64,000 bases of DNA, taken from the NCBI GenBank assembly GCA_964502735.1, contig CAZCYD010000003.1, positions 60,386-124,385 on the forward strand. Reading direction: 5' to 3'. Position numbers and translations under genes: made by a program. This document shows positions 37,069 through 44,320 of this stretch, piece by piece; within the stretch, counting starts at the first letter, position 1; the number at the start of each line of letters is the position of its first letter. The DNA comes from JACKAN01 sp964502735. Its GTDB lineage: Bacteria > Bdellovibrionota > Bdellovibrionia > Bdellovibrionales > UBA1609. Below the pieces are notes generated by a model that made no database searches, was not told the origin of the DNA, and worked only from the letters and a program-made list of their open reading frames with translations.

Positions 37069-37085
37069 AGCGGGGTAGCCCCGCT
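37069..37085. other. GC-rich hairpin after the third small ORF
   Basis: AGCGGGG (37069-37075) and CCCCGCT (37079-37085) form a perfect 7-bp stem with a 3-base loop, seven bases after the stop of the third small ORF. Without a U-run it is unlikely to terminate by itself; it may protect the mRNA 3' end or assist the terminator that follows. Confidence 0.6.
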
Positions 37086-37091
37086 ACACCG

Positions 37092-37274
37092 TCAGGGGGG
37101 CAACCCAAACACACCTAGCGATATTTCTGACTTCCTTTCTCGTTTTTCACCGAGAAAATTTTTAGCATAACTACGTCCAGGTACCTGACACAAAAAATCA
37201 TTACACGAAAACTCACTTGGCATCTTTTGTACAAACATTTGACTCCTCCGATAACATCCATATCTACCACTCAC
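37092..37274 (-). CDS. small protein, third ORF of the sigma-54 operon
   Basis: A 60-residue protein starting with GTG. The ribosome binding site is very strong (GGGAGG at 37281-37286, six bases upstream), and the start lies 20 bases after the second ORF's stop. It is basic with three Cys (CYRRS, SCNDFLC) and ends in GLPP. No signal peptide, membrane segment or known family. Support is the operon layout and terminator behind it; coding is inferred, not proven. Confidence 0.55.
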   Translation of the reverse strand: MSGRYGCYRRSQMFVQKMPSEFSCNDFLCQVPGRSYAKNFLGEKRERKSEISLGVFGLPP

Positions 37275-37294
37275 AGAACACCTCCCTATGCGCC

Positions 37295-37552
37295 TTAAGA
37301 TTCCTTATTTTGAGGTTTTTCATTCATTACATTAAACGCTACACAAAAAAAGCGGGCCCCTTTGTTGATCTTGTCGATAAACACTTCGCCTATTCCGCGG
37401 AGTCGTGAAACTCGCTCAACCTGAAAACTCGACCGATCAACTCGGGTAGAATTATCAAAGTCTGTTTTCGACGATCTGTGAACAATCTTTCTTGCCACTC
37501 CTGACCTTCTAACAACTTTTTTTTCTTTCATATTGTTTCTTTTCAAACTCAT
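37295..37552 (-). CDS. small basic protein, second ORF of the sigma-54 operon
   Basis: An 85-residue protein from the ATG at 37552, chosen over the upstream TTG at 37639 because AAAGGAAG precedes it with suitable spacing. It is highly basic (KEKKVVRRSGVARKIVHRS near the N-terminus), with a hydrophobic stretch ARFFCVAFNVM towards the C-terminus. Not recognised. Its RRS-rich basic block resembles one in the first ORF (RSIILRRSKKN), which may be real relatedness or shared composition. Confidence 0.55.
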   Translation of the reverse strand: MSLKRNNMKEKKVVRRSGVARKIVHRSSKTDFDNSTRVDRSSFQVERVSRLRGIGEVFIDKINKGARFFCVAFNVMNEKPQNKES

Positions 37553-37599
37553 TACCTGCTTCCTTTCCAAATTATTCTCTTCTAAGTTAAATTCTACTT

Positions 37600-37704
37600 C
37601 TAACGAAACCGAACCAAAAAGCTCCACCTTCTTAAGCAAAGTTCTTGTTTAAGTAAAACTCTTGCACGTACTCCCACACAATTTCGGCCAGGAGCCAATC
37701 CCAT
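37600..37704 (-). CDS. possible 34-codon peptide with hairpin-masked start
   Basis: A 34-codon ORF, MGLAPGRNCVGVRARVLLKQ and onwards, cationic with two Cys. Its Shine-Dalgarno GGGAG (37712-37716) is seven bases from the ATG, but it lies in the 5' arm of a 15-bp hairpin and the ATG begins at the loop. Translation would need the hairpin to open. It may be a regulated peptide, or chance within a structured RNA. Confidence 0.3.
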   Translation of the reverse strand: MGLAPGRNCVGVRARVLLKQELCLRRWSFLVRFR

Positions 37705-37720
37705 CGATTGACTCCCAGCC
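37686..37720 (-). ncRNA. 15-bp RNA hairpin in the small-ORF operon
   Basis: On the minus-strand transcript, GGCTGGGAGTCAATC pairs along its full 15 bases with GATTGGCTCCTGGCC across a 5-base loop. Three pairs are G-U wobbles, which pair only in minus-strand RNA; on the plus strand they are A-C mismatches. There is no U-run, so it is not a terminator. It masks a Shine-Dalgarno and start codon, so a translational switch, processing site or RNA-protein site is likely. Confidence 0.65.
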
Positions 37721-37729
37721 ACGACAAAA

Positions 37730-37978
37730 CTAGACCTGGTAAGCTTTGTCGTCATATATCTCGTCATCAAATGCAAAGTTACCCGGAGAGAGGACCAAGT
37801 CCCCTGAGTATTTATTCGCGTCCCTAATCTGGGATTTCACATTTTTTTTTGATCGTCTAAGAATTATCGATCGTTTAGCTTTGTTGCTAACCTTGGGTTT
37901 TGAGTCTTCGCTTTTCTCTTTACCTTTATTAGATAGGCCTTCAGATACACCAACCCCATTGTAGTCACAGTTCTTCAT
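37730..37978 (-). CDS. small protein, first ORF of the sigma-54 operon
   Basis: An 82-residue protein with a strong AGGAG (37986-37990) seven bases before the ATG. The N-terminal half is hydrophilic, rich in Lys, Ser and Glu; a basic patch RSIILRRSKKNVKSQIRD follows, and the C-terminus is acidic and aromatic (FAFDDEIYDDKAYQV). No signal peptide and no family recognised. The transcript leader predicted from the sigma-54-type promoter is about 36 bases. It could be a structural, signalling or peptide-precursor protein; no modifying enzyme or exporter is adjacent. Confidence 0.6.
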   Translation of the reverse strand: MKNCDYNGVGVSEGLSNKGKEKSEDSKPKVSNKAKRSIILRRSKKNVKSQIRDANKYSGDLVLSPGNFAFDDEIYDDKAYQV

Positions 37979-38024
37979 ACTAGCACTCCTTTTTTATTAA
38001 TGTCTTCTTTCGAACTCACTCTTT

Positions 38025-38040
38025 TGCAATTCGAAGACCA
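38025..38040 (-). promoter_or_regulatory. sigma-54 (RpoN) type promoter for the small-ORF operon
   Basis: On the minus strand, TGGTCTTCGAATTGCA has GG and GC separated by exactly ten bases, with a perfect TTGCA -12 element and TGG at -24; the inner CACG of the -24 consensus is not matched. The predicted start is near 38014, about 36 bases before the first small ORF. A 14-bp palindrome AATCAAAATTGATT at 38112-38125 lies about 100 bases upstream, where an activator site would be expected. Confidence 0.7.
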
Positions 38041-38822
38041 TCTTGTCACATCTAGACAAACTCGTTTATTTCTACATGCCTAGAGAATTGTTTGAAAATA
38101 AAAAGCAGAAAAATCAAAATTGATTAATTACAACTGGGTTAAAAATTCCCCCTACGTGGATTTTTTCTACTTTTTAATTAATTATCCAAATCAATCCAAT
38201 TATTAGTCATCCAAGTTTTTACAAAAATATACACGTCAGGATAATTCAATTTTCTAATACCACTTCATATCAGTCCATAAGTAATAACTAATAAAGTATT
38301 CAAAATTTGTTGTTTACCTCTTAGTTCGCTACTCCCGCCCACACTACTAGTCTCGCAATGTTTTTTTACCTATACCTATAACTACTTTTCATTCTTCATT
38401 TTCATCTTTTTAAAATTCATGACTTTAATATGTAATATGTCTGAAAAATATGTCTGAAAAGTGTTAGAAAAACAAAACCACCGCAAATTATATTATGGAG
38501 ACCATAAGCCTGTTTTATAGATCAGGTAAGGGTTTGATTGAGTTTGCTTTTTAAAGAATTCATTAAAATTAGCAGGCAGGAGTTTTAAACCTAATCCAAA
38601 CCCACAAGCTGTCCAATGATTGTAATCAACAATTCACAACACTTAGAAATAAAAAGAGCTATGAGAATCATAAGCCGTGATCGATTAATCAATCGCTAAT
38701 AATAAGCAAACCAATTCTAAGCAATTGATTCTTTAAGATTTCGTTTGCAAATCCTTAAGACTTTGTTTGCGGTTGAGCAACTATGTAGAATTAATATTTT
38801 TTTGTGCAGTTCAAAAAAATAT
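38041..38822. other. AT-rich non-coding region between divergent units
   Basis: About 780 bases without a credible ORF. It holds the palindrome AATCAAAATTGATT (38112-38125), a 13-bp tandem duplication AATATGTCTGAAA (38434-38459) and a short imperfect palindrome around CGATTAATCAATCG (38682-38695). It separates the small-ORF operon from its putative activator and may contain enhancer sites or an unannotated RNA; I cannot support a specific RNA. Confidence 0.5.
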
Positions 38823-38837
38823 GTTCACAATGTGAAC
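38823..38837. promoter_or_regulatory. operator-like palindrome at the activator promoter
   Basis: GTTCACA-A-TGTGAAC is a perfect 7+7 inverted repeat, five bases before the -35 element of the activator's promoter. A related imperfect repeat, GAACATGTGTT, lies between -35 and -10. This suggests autoregulation or control by another dimeric regulator. Confidence 0.55.
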
Positions 38838-38842
38838 GCATC

Positions 38843-38871
38843 TTGGTTATTTTTTGAACATGTGTTATGAT
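38843..38871 (+). promoter_or_regulatory. sigma-70 type promoter of the sigma-54 activator gene
   Basis: TTGGTT (38843-38848) and TATGAT (38866-38871) are separated by 17 bases, giving a start near 38878 and a leader of about 95 bases before the ATG at 38974. Confidence 0.5.
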
Positions 38872-38973
38872 CTTCGGAAGTAAGAGGTAATTAACTACTA
38901 AAAGTCAAGTTGATTTGTTTCACTGCAAGCCAATTTGATGATCGATGGTGTGGGGAGGTTAAAGGAGACTTTC

Positions 38974-40407
38974 ATGCTAAATTCAAAGAAGAAGCAACTT
39001 GTTGTTGTTGACAGAGATGTTGAAACTCTCGATCTTGTTTCAGCCTTCTTCAAACCCAAAGGTTTTCAAGTTACCTGTTTTACTGATGGCAAATCTGCCT
39101 TAAACGAAAGCTTGATTAGTGGTCACAGCTGGGATGTGTTTCTCACCAACTACCAATTTCATGATTTGATGGAAATTGAGTACACTCAACAAATAAAAAG
39201 AAATTTACCTAATTTGCCTGTGGTGCTTATTCCTCACAATTTAAGGTCGAGTACCGATAGTAGCTCACCCGCTCAGACAGGATCTGAAGAATATGATAAC
39301 ACGGCTAAGTCCATTAATTTTAAAAAATTGCATACATCTATTAATATGGCTCTCAATATCAATGAAAATGAAGTTAAAACTGAGTCTCAGGATGTACCAA
39401 CTGTGACGCCCCCTCAATACACCTTACCCACAAACACTGATAATAATATAATTGGACAAAGTCCCTGCTTTCTTGCTGCTATAAATATAGCCTTGCGAGT
39501 AGCTAAGAGTTCCGCAAGTATTCTTCTTTCCGGAGAAAGTGGAACAGGAAAAGAGGTTTTCGCCAATTTCATCCACAGCAAAAGTTCTCGCAATAAGGGA
39601 CCATTTACTGCTATTAACTGTTCCTCTATACCTGAAAACTTACTTGAATCAGAGCTTTTTGGTCACGCAAAAGGGTCGTTCACTGGTGCATCTGAAAAAA
39701 GAGTTGGTCTTTTTGAAGCCGCTGAAAATGGAACACTTTTTTTGGATGAAATTGGTGATTTGAGTCTCTCTTTACAAGGAAAATTATTACGCGTTTTGCA
39801 AGAAAAAAAGATTAAAAGAGTGGGAGAAAACATCACAAGACCCATTAATTGTAGAATTATTTCTGCTACTCACAAAGACTTATCAGTTGAGGTCAAAGAG
39901 AATAGATTTAGGGAAGATTTATTTTTTAGATTAAATGTTATTCCACTTACGATACCGCCACTACGGGAGCGCCAAGAGGATCTGATTCCCCTTGCGGAGT
40001 TCTTTTTGAGGAAATATGCTCGAGAGAATTCTTCTCAGGCAAAGTCTTTCTCTAAAAGCGCAGTCAAATTTTTGCTAAATAATCAGTGGAGAGGCAATGT
40101 AAGGGAGCTTGAAAACACCATTGAAAGGGCTGTCGTTCTTTGTGATGGACCAGAGATCACTCTAGAACATTTTGTTCCCATTTCTAATGAAGAACATAAA
40201 ATTAGCATTCTGAATGGTGGAGTTGAATTTGATAAAAACACATTTTTTGTTAGACACCTAAGCCATCTTCCTAGTCTAGATGATGTCATTAATAAGTATA
40301 TTTCCTATGCTGTTAAGATAAATGGTGGCGCACGCGATAAAACAGCAAGAGAAATTGGTATTGACAGAAAAACTTTGTACAAAAGGATGCAGCAATATAG
40401 AAATTAG
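38974..40407 (+). CDS. sigma-54-dependent activator with a degenerate receiver domain
   Basis: About 477 residues from the ATG at 38974, chosen because AAAGGAG lies six bases ahead. It has three domains: a receiver-like domain (1-115), a linker, an AAA+ sigma-54 interaction domain (about 158-385) and a C-terminal Fis-type helix-turn-helix (TAREIGIDRKTLYKRMQQYR). The AAA+ part has Walker A GESGTGKE, the sigma-54 loop GSFTGA (variant of GAFTGA), Walker B FLDEIGD and an arginine finger region FREDLFFRLNVIP. In the receiver the acidic pair DRD is kept, but the phospho-acceptor position reads LTNYQ, with Asn where Asp is expected. Activation is thus probably not by standard phosphorylation. Confidence 0.93.
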   Translation: MLNSKKKQLVVVDRDVETLDLVSAFFKPKGFQVTCFTDGKSALNESLISGHSWDVFLTNYQFHDLMEIEYTQQIKRNLPNLPVVLIPHNLRSSTDSSSPAQTGSEEYDNTAKSINFKKLHTSINMALNINENEVKTESQDVPTVTPPQYTLPTNTDNNIIGQSPCFLAAINIALRVAKSSASILLSGESGTGKEVFANFIHSKSSRNKGPFTAINCSSIPENLLESELFGHAKGSFTGASEKRVGLFEAAENGTLFLDEIGDLSLSLQGKLLRVLQEKKIKRVGENITRPINCRIISATHKDLSVEVKENRFREDLFFRLNVIPLTIPPLRERQEDLIPLAEFFLRKYARENSSQAKSFSKSAVKFLLNNQWRGNVRELENTIERAVVLCDGPEITLEHFVPISNEEHKISILNGGVEFDKNTFFVRHLSHLPSLDDVINKYISYAVKINGGARDKTAREIGIDRKTLYKRMQQYRN

Positions 40408-40550
40408 TTAAAAATTATTTTCACTTAAGATTTATTTTAAAGTACTACTCCATCTAGATAATGTTCAGAGCGGAAATTTTAGACGTCATAAGAATTTATT
40501 TGGACTTTTTTCTCACGTGTCTTGATAGAAGCATTCTCAGCTCACTAGAC

Positions 40551-40567
40551 TTGGTCACTTATTTGCA
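40551..40567 (+). promoter_or_regulatory. second sigma-54 type promoter
   Basis: TTGGTCACTTATTTGCA has GG (40553-40554) and GC (40565-40566) exactly ten bases apart, with TTGCA at -12. The first bases TGGTC match the other site in this locus. The predicted start, near 40578, is only about four bases before the ATG of the downstream ORF. Confidence 0.6.
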
Positions 40568-40581
40568 TCCCAATCCCTTGT

Positions 40582-40923
40582 ATGAAAAATATTATAGAAT
40601 ACTTCAAAAGTGCAAGAAATAAGTTTAGTGATTATTTTTATGAAGACAAAAAAACGTCGAATAGCAACCTCGTATTTTATTTTGTTGAACGTCAAAGACT
40701 TTTCTACACTGACGCCGATATCATGAATTACAGAGGTTCTCCCATAGAAGAATTTAGTCATTGCGCCCTTAAAGTTGATGATGATTCCAGTTTGCTGTTA
40801 GTAAAAAGAGCTGTAGTTATTGATTGTGCTCAGTTAGCCGTCCGTGCGAAAAGTTTTAAACAAACAACTTCTAAGGCTTCAAAAAAATTGTCAGAAAAAG
40901 ATATCTCCTTATTAATAACTTAA
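40582..40923 (+). CDS. hypothetical protein behind a sigma-54 type promoter
   Basis: A 113-residue soluble protein with no recognised domain: a basic N-terminal helix (MKNIIEYFKSARNKF), a mixed middle with a repeated DDDSSLLLVKR-like strand, and a Lys/Ser-rich C-terminus. No ribosome binding site precedes the ATG, and the predicted promoter would leave almost no leader, so it may be leaderless or the start is wrong. Its position after the sigma-54 activator suggests it belongs to the same regulon. Confidence 0.5.
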   Translation: MKNIIEYFKSARNKFSDYFYEDKKTSNSNLVFYFVERQRLFYTDADIMNYRGSPIEEFSHCALKVDDDSSLLLVKRAVVIDCAQLAVRAKSFKQTTSKASKKLSEKDISLLIT

Positions 40924-41069
40924 TATTTCTCTGTTAGTAATTTTTTACTAAAACCAGCTCAGAGCCATCTGTGGAATGTGCCCTTTATAGGTTCTCTATT
41001 GCTGTACTCTATTAGGGCTTTATCAAGGCTTTATTGATCGCTTACCTCTGTTGATTTTATCTCTATTGA

Positions 41070-41942
41070 TTACTTGGGTGATGCGAGGCCGTTTAAGCGA
41101 AAAAAGAGGCTTATATTACGGAAGTCACTTTTTGTGGATGGAGATAATCGATTAAATATTAAATTCCAAGAACACTTAACTTCTGGAGCCAAACTCCTCT
41201 CTTTACTCACTAACATAAGATATAAAGGTGATAATACCAAATGATACAATTCTAGATCGTTTCCAAAAATTTTTAAAGAGGCTTGGCCTATTTCTCTAGG
41301 AGAAAAAGAGGCCTTTAGCGAGGCTTCAAAATCTTTAAAAAGCGAAGGAGAGAGAAACTGATACTGCGACAATACATCAGCAACGGATTTCAATGCTTTT
41401 AAACGACCGTGATCAAATAAAAAAACTCGCTGAGATGCAGTCACAACTCTTTTAACCTCACTAAGCATTTGTTCTAAATGATCTAAGTCTGGTAGATGAT
41501 GCATAGCCAAACTAGAAATAACTGCATCTTGTGATTTCGATCCAAAGTCCTTAAGGTCACAGATATTCTGACTAACAAACTTAACATTTTGTATACCTAA
41601 AGCAATTCGATTTTTTTCGGCCTTTTCCAGCATACTCTCTGAAAGGTCAAGGCCGGTAAAAGATATATTTGGATGAAGTTGAGCAATTTTAAGGAGAAGC
41701 TGTCCGGAGCCACACCCCATGTCAATAACTGTTTTGGCCCCATTTAGTACAGAACTAGCATGAAGTAGAATGAAAGCGTGTACTCCGTCCAGAGGACCAC
41801 CAGACGCTGTGGCCTCATCAAATTCAGCAACACTCTCACCATCTGTCATAACAAGATCCGGCTCTGGTTCGCGTTGAAAAGTCTTTGATGTCAATGTTTC
41901 TCTGATCACTATTTTTGCAATGGATAAAGGCTGCATATTCAA
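41070..41942 (-). CDS. class I SAM-dependent methyltransferase
   Basis: A 290-residue methyltransferase. Residues about 60-175 hold the Rossmann core: motif I VIDMGCGSGQLLLKIA, acidic strand end FTGLDLSESMLEKA, and later VISSLAMHHLPDLDHLEQML (UbiE/type 11-like). The C-terminal 100 residues are unique. The substrate is unknown; small-molecule or lipid methylation is plausible from the type 11 resemblance. It is divergent from the TIGR02147 gene. Confidence 0.85.
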   Translation of the reverse strand: MNMQPLSIAKIVIRETLTSKTFQREPEPDLVMTDGESVAEFDEATASGGPLDGVHAFILLHASSVLNGAKTVIDMGCGSGQLLLKIAQLHPNISFTGLDLSESMLEKAEKNRIALGIQNVKFVSQNICDLKDFGSKSQDAVISSLAMHHLPDLDHLEQMLSEVKRVVTASQRVFLFDHGRLKALKSVADVLSQYQFLSPSLFKDFEASLKASFSPREIGQASLKIFGNDLELYHLVLSPLYLMLVSKERSLAPEVKCSWNLIFNRLSPSTKSDFRNISLFFRLNGLASPK

Positions 41943-42044
41943 ATCATCTCAGGAACAAAATTAATAAACAAATTTTCTTGCAAAAAGTGTTCTATGAGAG
42001 AAAATGTTCCAGATGTGGGATTTTCCCTATTTGAAGGGTCTTGT

Positions 42045-42869
42045 ATGAGTTTCAACTACCAACATTTAATTGAACGCACATTTGAACAGCGTTCAGCAAA
42101 AAACTCCAAATACACCCTTAGAGCCTTTGCCAGAGACTTAAGTCTTGCACCCTCCCATCTCTCTGGTGTTCTATCTGGTAAACTTGGACTTTCTCGATCT
42201 TCGGCTATTCGAATTGCAAAGCAACTCAACCTGTCACCCCTAGAAAGTGAGGCCTTTATTGCCTCTGTAGAGGTTCGCCATTCGCGCAGTCAGTCGGCTA
42301 AAGCCCTCGCTTTTGAACGGCTAAAAAAATTGCGAAATAAAACTCTAAACAGATCAACTAAAATTGATGTGGATAATTTTCGATTTATAGCTGACTGGTA
42401 TCACTTTGCTATAATTGAAGCTCTGAGACTCCGTGACAGCAAAGCTCATTCCCTTTGGATCGCACGCAGACTGGGGCTACCCCTAAGAGTTGTAAATTCC
42501 GCAATAAGACGGCTTCAAAGATTAGGATTACTAAAATTAGACAAAGGAACATTGAAACCTGTTCATGAGGAAAGTCATACCTATTCAGAAGCCCCGTCTT
42601 CAGCCATACGCGAGTTTCACCACCAGATACTACAGAAATCACAATTGGCCATCTCAACTCAGCAATTGGATGAAAGAGACTACAGAGCTTCTATTATGGC
42701 CATTCGCAAATCAAAAATTTCAGCTGCAAAAGCTATGATCCAGAAGTTTTTTGAAGAATTTGGCGAAGAAATTGGCGGTGAGATTAAAAATGGACACGGC
42801 GATCAAGAAGAAGTTTATGTGCTTTGTACTCAATTTTTTCGTCTATCAGAAGGGAAGGAACTTGAATGA
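42045..42869 (+). CDS. TIGR02147 family regulator
   Basis: About 274 residues from the ATG at 42045 (AAGGG upstream; the ATG at 41994 has no such site). The N-terminal third contains a helix-turn-helix (YTLRAFARDLSLAPSHLSGV with LSGKLGLS following) and the middle has a second winged-helix-like part (IARRLGLPLRVVNSAIRRLQ). TIGR02147 proteins are expanded in Bdellovibrio and Fibrobacter and often sit next to secreted proteins. Here it overlaps the next gene by four bases (ATGA), so it may control or be co-made with that gene. Confidence 0.85.
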   Translation: MSFNYQHLIERTFEQRSAKNSKYTLRAFARDLSLAPSHLSGVLSGKLGLSRSSAIRIAKQLNLSPLESEAFIASVEVRHSRSQSAKALAFERLKKLRNKTLNRSTKIDVDNFRFIADWYHFAIIEALRLRDSKAHSLWIARRLGLPLRVVNSAIRRLQRLGLLKLDKGTLKPVHEESHTYSEAPSSAIREFHHQILQKSQLAISTQQLDERDYRASIMAIRKSKISAAKAMIQKFFEEFGEEIGGEIKNGHGDQEEVYVLCTQFFRLSEGKELE

Positions 42870-44320
42870 AAATTTTGGATTTCAAAATTATTCTTTTATG
42901 TATGCCTTTGTTTTGCACGCTATATTTTACTGTCTCTGAACTCCACGCGGGCCCAAGAGTTATAGGCAATGGTGGTGATGTTATAAAATGTGAAGACTCT
43001 CGCCCCTTAGAACTTCTTGATTACTTCGAAGCCGTAAAAATAAGAGGTTGGTCAATTGATCTAGGGAATGGAGAAACTTCTAAGGACATGGTTGAGTTTG
43101 CTATTCGTCGACTTGAGTCCTATTCCCCTACTCGAGCTGAATTGTATCGCAATTACGCTTCTACTTTTTTTGAAGAAGCTAAATTTCTTGAAGAAACAAA
43201 TCTTACTGACATTCCAGACTCAAATCATATAGCTCTTCCCAGAGGATGCTCCATAGCTCAAATTGCTAACCAATCTGAACCTCTGTTTGATGGAGACAAA
43301 CGCTACTTAATAGCTAACGACATCTGGAAAGAACTGCCAGAACGCGACCAAGCAGGTTTAATTCTTCATGAAATTATTTATCGCGAAGCGATATCTTTAG
43401 GACACTCAAACTCAGTTTCTGTTCGCATACTCAATGCCGTAATATCCTCTAACCGAATTAATCAAATGTCGATCGAAGAGTTCACTGTACTTCTTGCAGA
43501 TTTAGGTTTCGAGTCTACAACAATTCAAGGAGTTAATGTTTCTTTTAGAAATCCCCAAACTGGAGACCTTACATACCCTGTGTTTCATTCAAATGGAAGA
43601 TTGCACTTTGCCTTTGTTACTGCAAATTCTTCAATTCAATTTTGCGACACTAAAATTCATTTGCGTGATAAAGTTGTATTTGATGAAAACGGTGAACTCC
43701 TTAGCTTTACTCCAAAAACTACAACTCAAGTGAATTGCACGCACCTATCCACCACCATTAGTCCATTCGAAGTTCAGCTTTATTCAAATAAAAACTGGGC
43801 TTCACTAACCTTGGCAGAGGCTACAACTTTTACGAGTGGTCATTTTTCTGGAAAAGTTATTGGACATATAAAATATCATGAAAATGGAATTTTATATCAG
43901 GCTGAAAGTCTTCACGGTTCGGTAGTCTTTTTGAACCAGCAAACAATTCCAACAAAAGGCGTTGTTCGTCTTAGACCTAATGGTCAAATTCATTCTGCTG
44001 TATTGACATCTGAGTTTACCTATCCACTAGGTGAAAGAGTAAAAAAGTGGGTAGGTTTACTAGAAATTGAAAAAAATGGAGCACTTGTAAGAGGTCAATT
44101 TTCACAACCTCAGACTATAAATATCAGGGAAGCACCAATTAAACTCACAGCCCACTATGCCATGAGGTTTCACTCCAATGGGGTCCCCTTACAAGCCTGC
44201 TTGCACGCACCTGCAAATTTGACCCTATCTGGGGGGCGTTCTATTTATTTAAAAGAACGAAGAGTTGTACGCTTTGATCCAAATGGCCATTTTATTGGAT
44301 CTATTTACGAAGAATGTTAG
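42866..44320 (+). CDS. secreted GNGGD protein with MORN-like repeats
   Basis: A 484-residue exported protein with a signal peptide (cleavage near 28, after SELHA). The mature start GPRVIGNGGDVIKC has the GNGGD motif seen in Bdellovibrio secreted proteins. Around residue 172 is LHEIIYREAISLGH, which resembles but does not complete a zinc motif. The C-terminal half contains at least six short F/Y/R-x-x-NG repeats (near 240, 272, 337, 370, 434 and 470; for example FHSNGRLHFAFV), like MORN/YwqK repeats. It overlaps the TIGR02147 gene, a recurring pair in this group. Confidence 0.75.
   Translation: MKILDFKIILLCMPLFCTLYFTVSELHAGPRVIGNGGDVIKCEDSRPLELLDYFEAVKIRGWSIDLGNGETSKDMVEFAIRRLESYSPTRAELYRNYASTFFEEAKFLEETNLTDIPDSNHIALPRGCSIAQIANQSEPLFDGDKRYLIANDIWKELPERDQAGLILHEIIYREAISLGHSNSVSVRILNAVISSNRINQMSIEEFTVLLADLGFESTTIQGVNVSFRNPQTGDLTYPVFHSNGRLHFAFVTANSSIQFCDTKIHLRDKVVFDENGELLSFTPKTTTQVNCTHLSTTISPFEVQLYSNKNWASLTLAEATTFTSGHFSGKVIGHIKYHENGILYQAESLHGSVVFLNQQTIPTKGVVRLRPNGQIHSAVLTSEFTYPLGERVKKWVGLLEIEKNGALVRGQFSQPQTINIREAPIKLTAHYAMRFHSNGVPLQACLHAPANLTLSGGRSIYLKERRVVRFDPNGHFIGSIYEEC

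Noticed and set aside
37079..37091. Overlap between gcvP downstream plus-strand ORFs and the small-ORF region
   Set aside because: The plus-strand frames at 36853-37170 and 37217-37408 lack ribosome binding sites and lie over the minus-strand operon and its terminator, so they are shadows.
38140..38157. TAGGGGGAATTTTT on the minus strand, almost identical to the gcvP ribosome binding site
   Set aside because: No start codon follows it in a usable position; the match is likely chance in AT-rich DNA.
43370..43420. HEIIYREAISLGH in the GNGGD protein as a zinc protease site
   Set aside because: There is no second His at the HExxH position (Tyr instead), so it is not a complete zinc motif.
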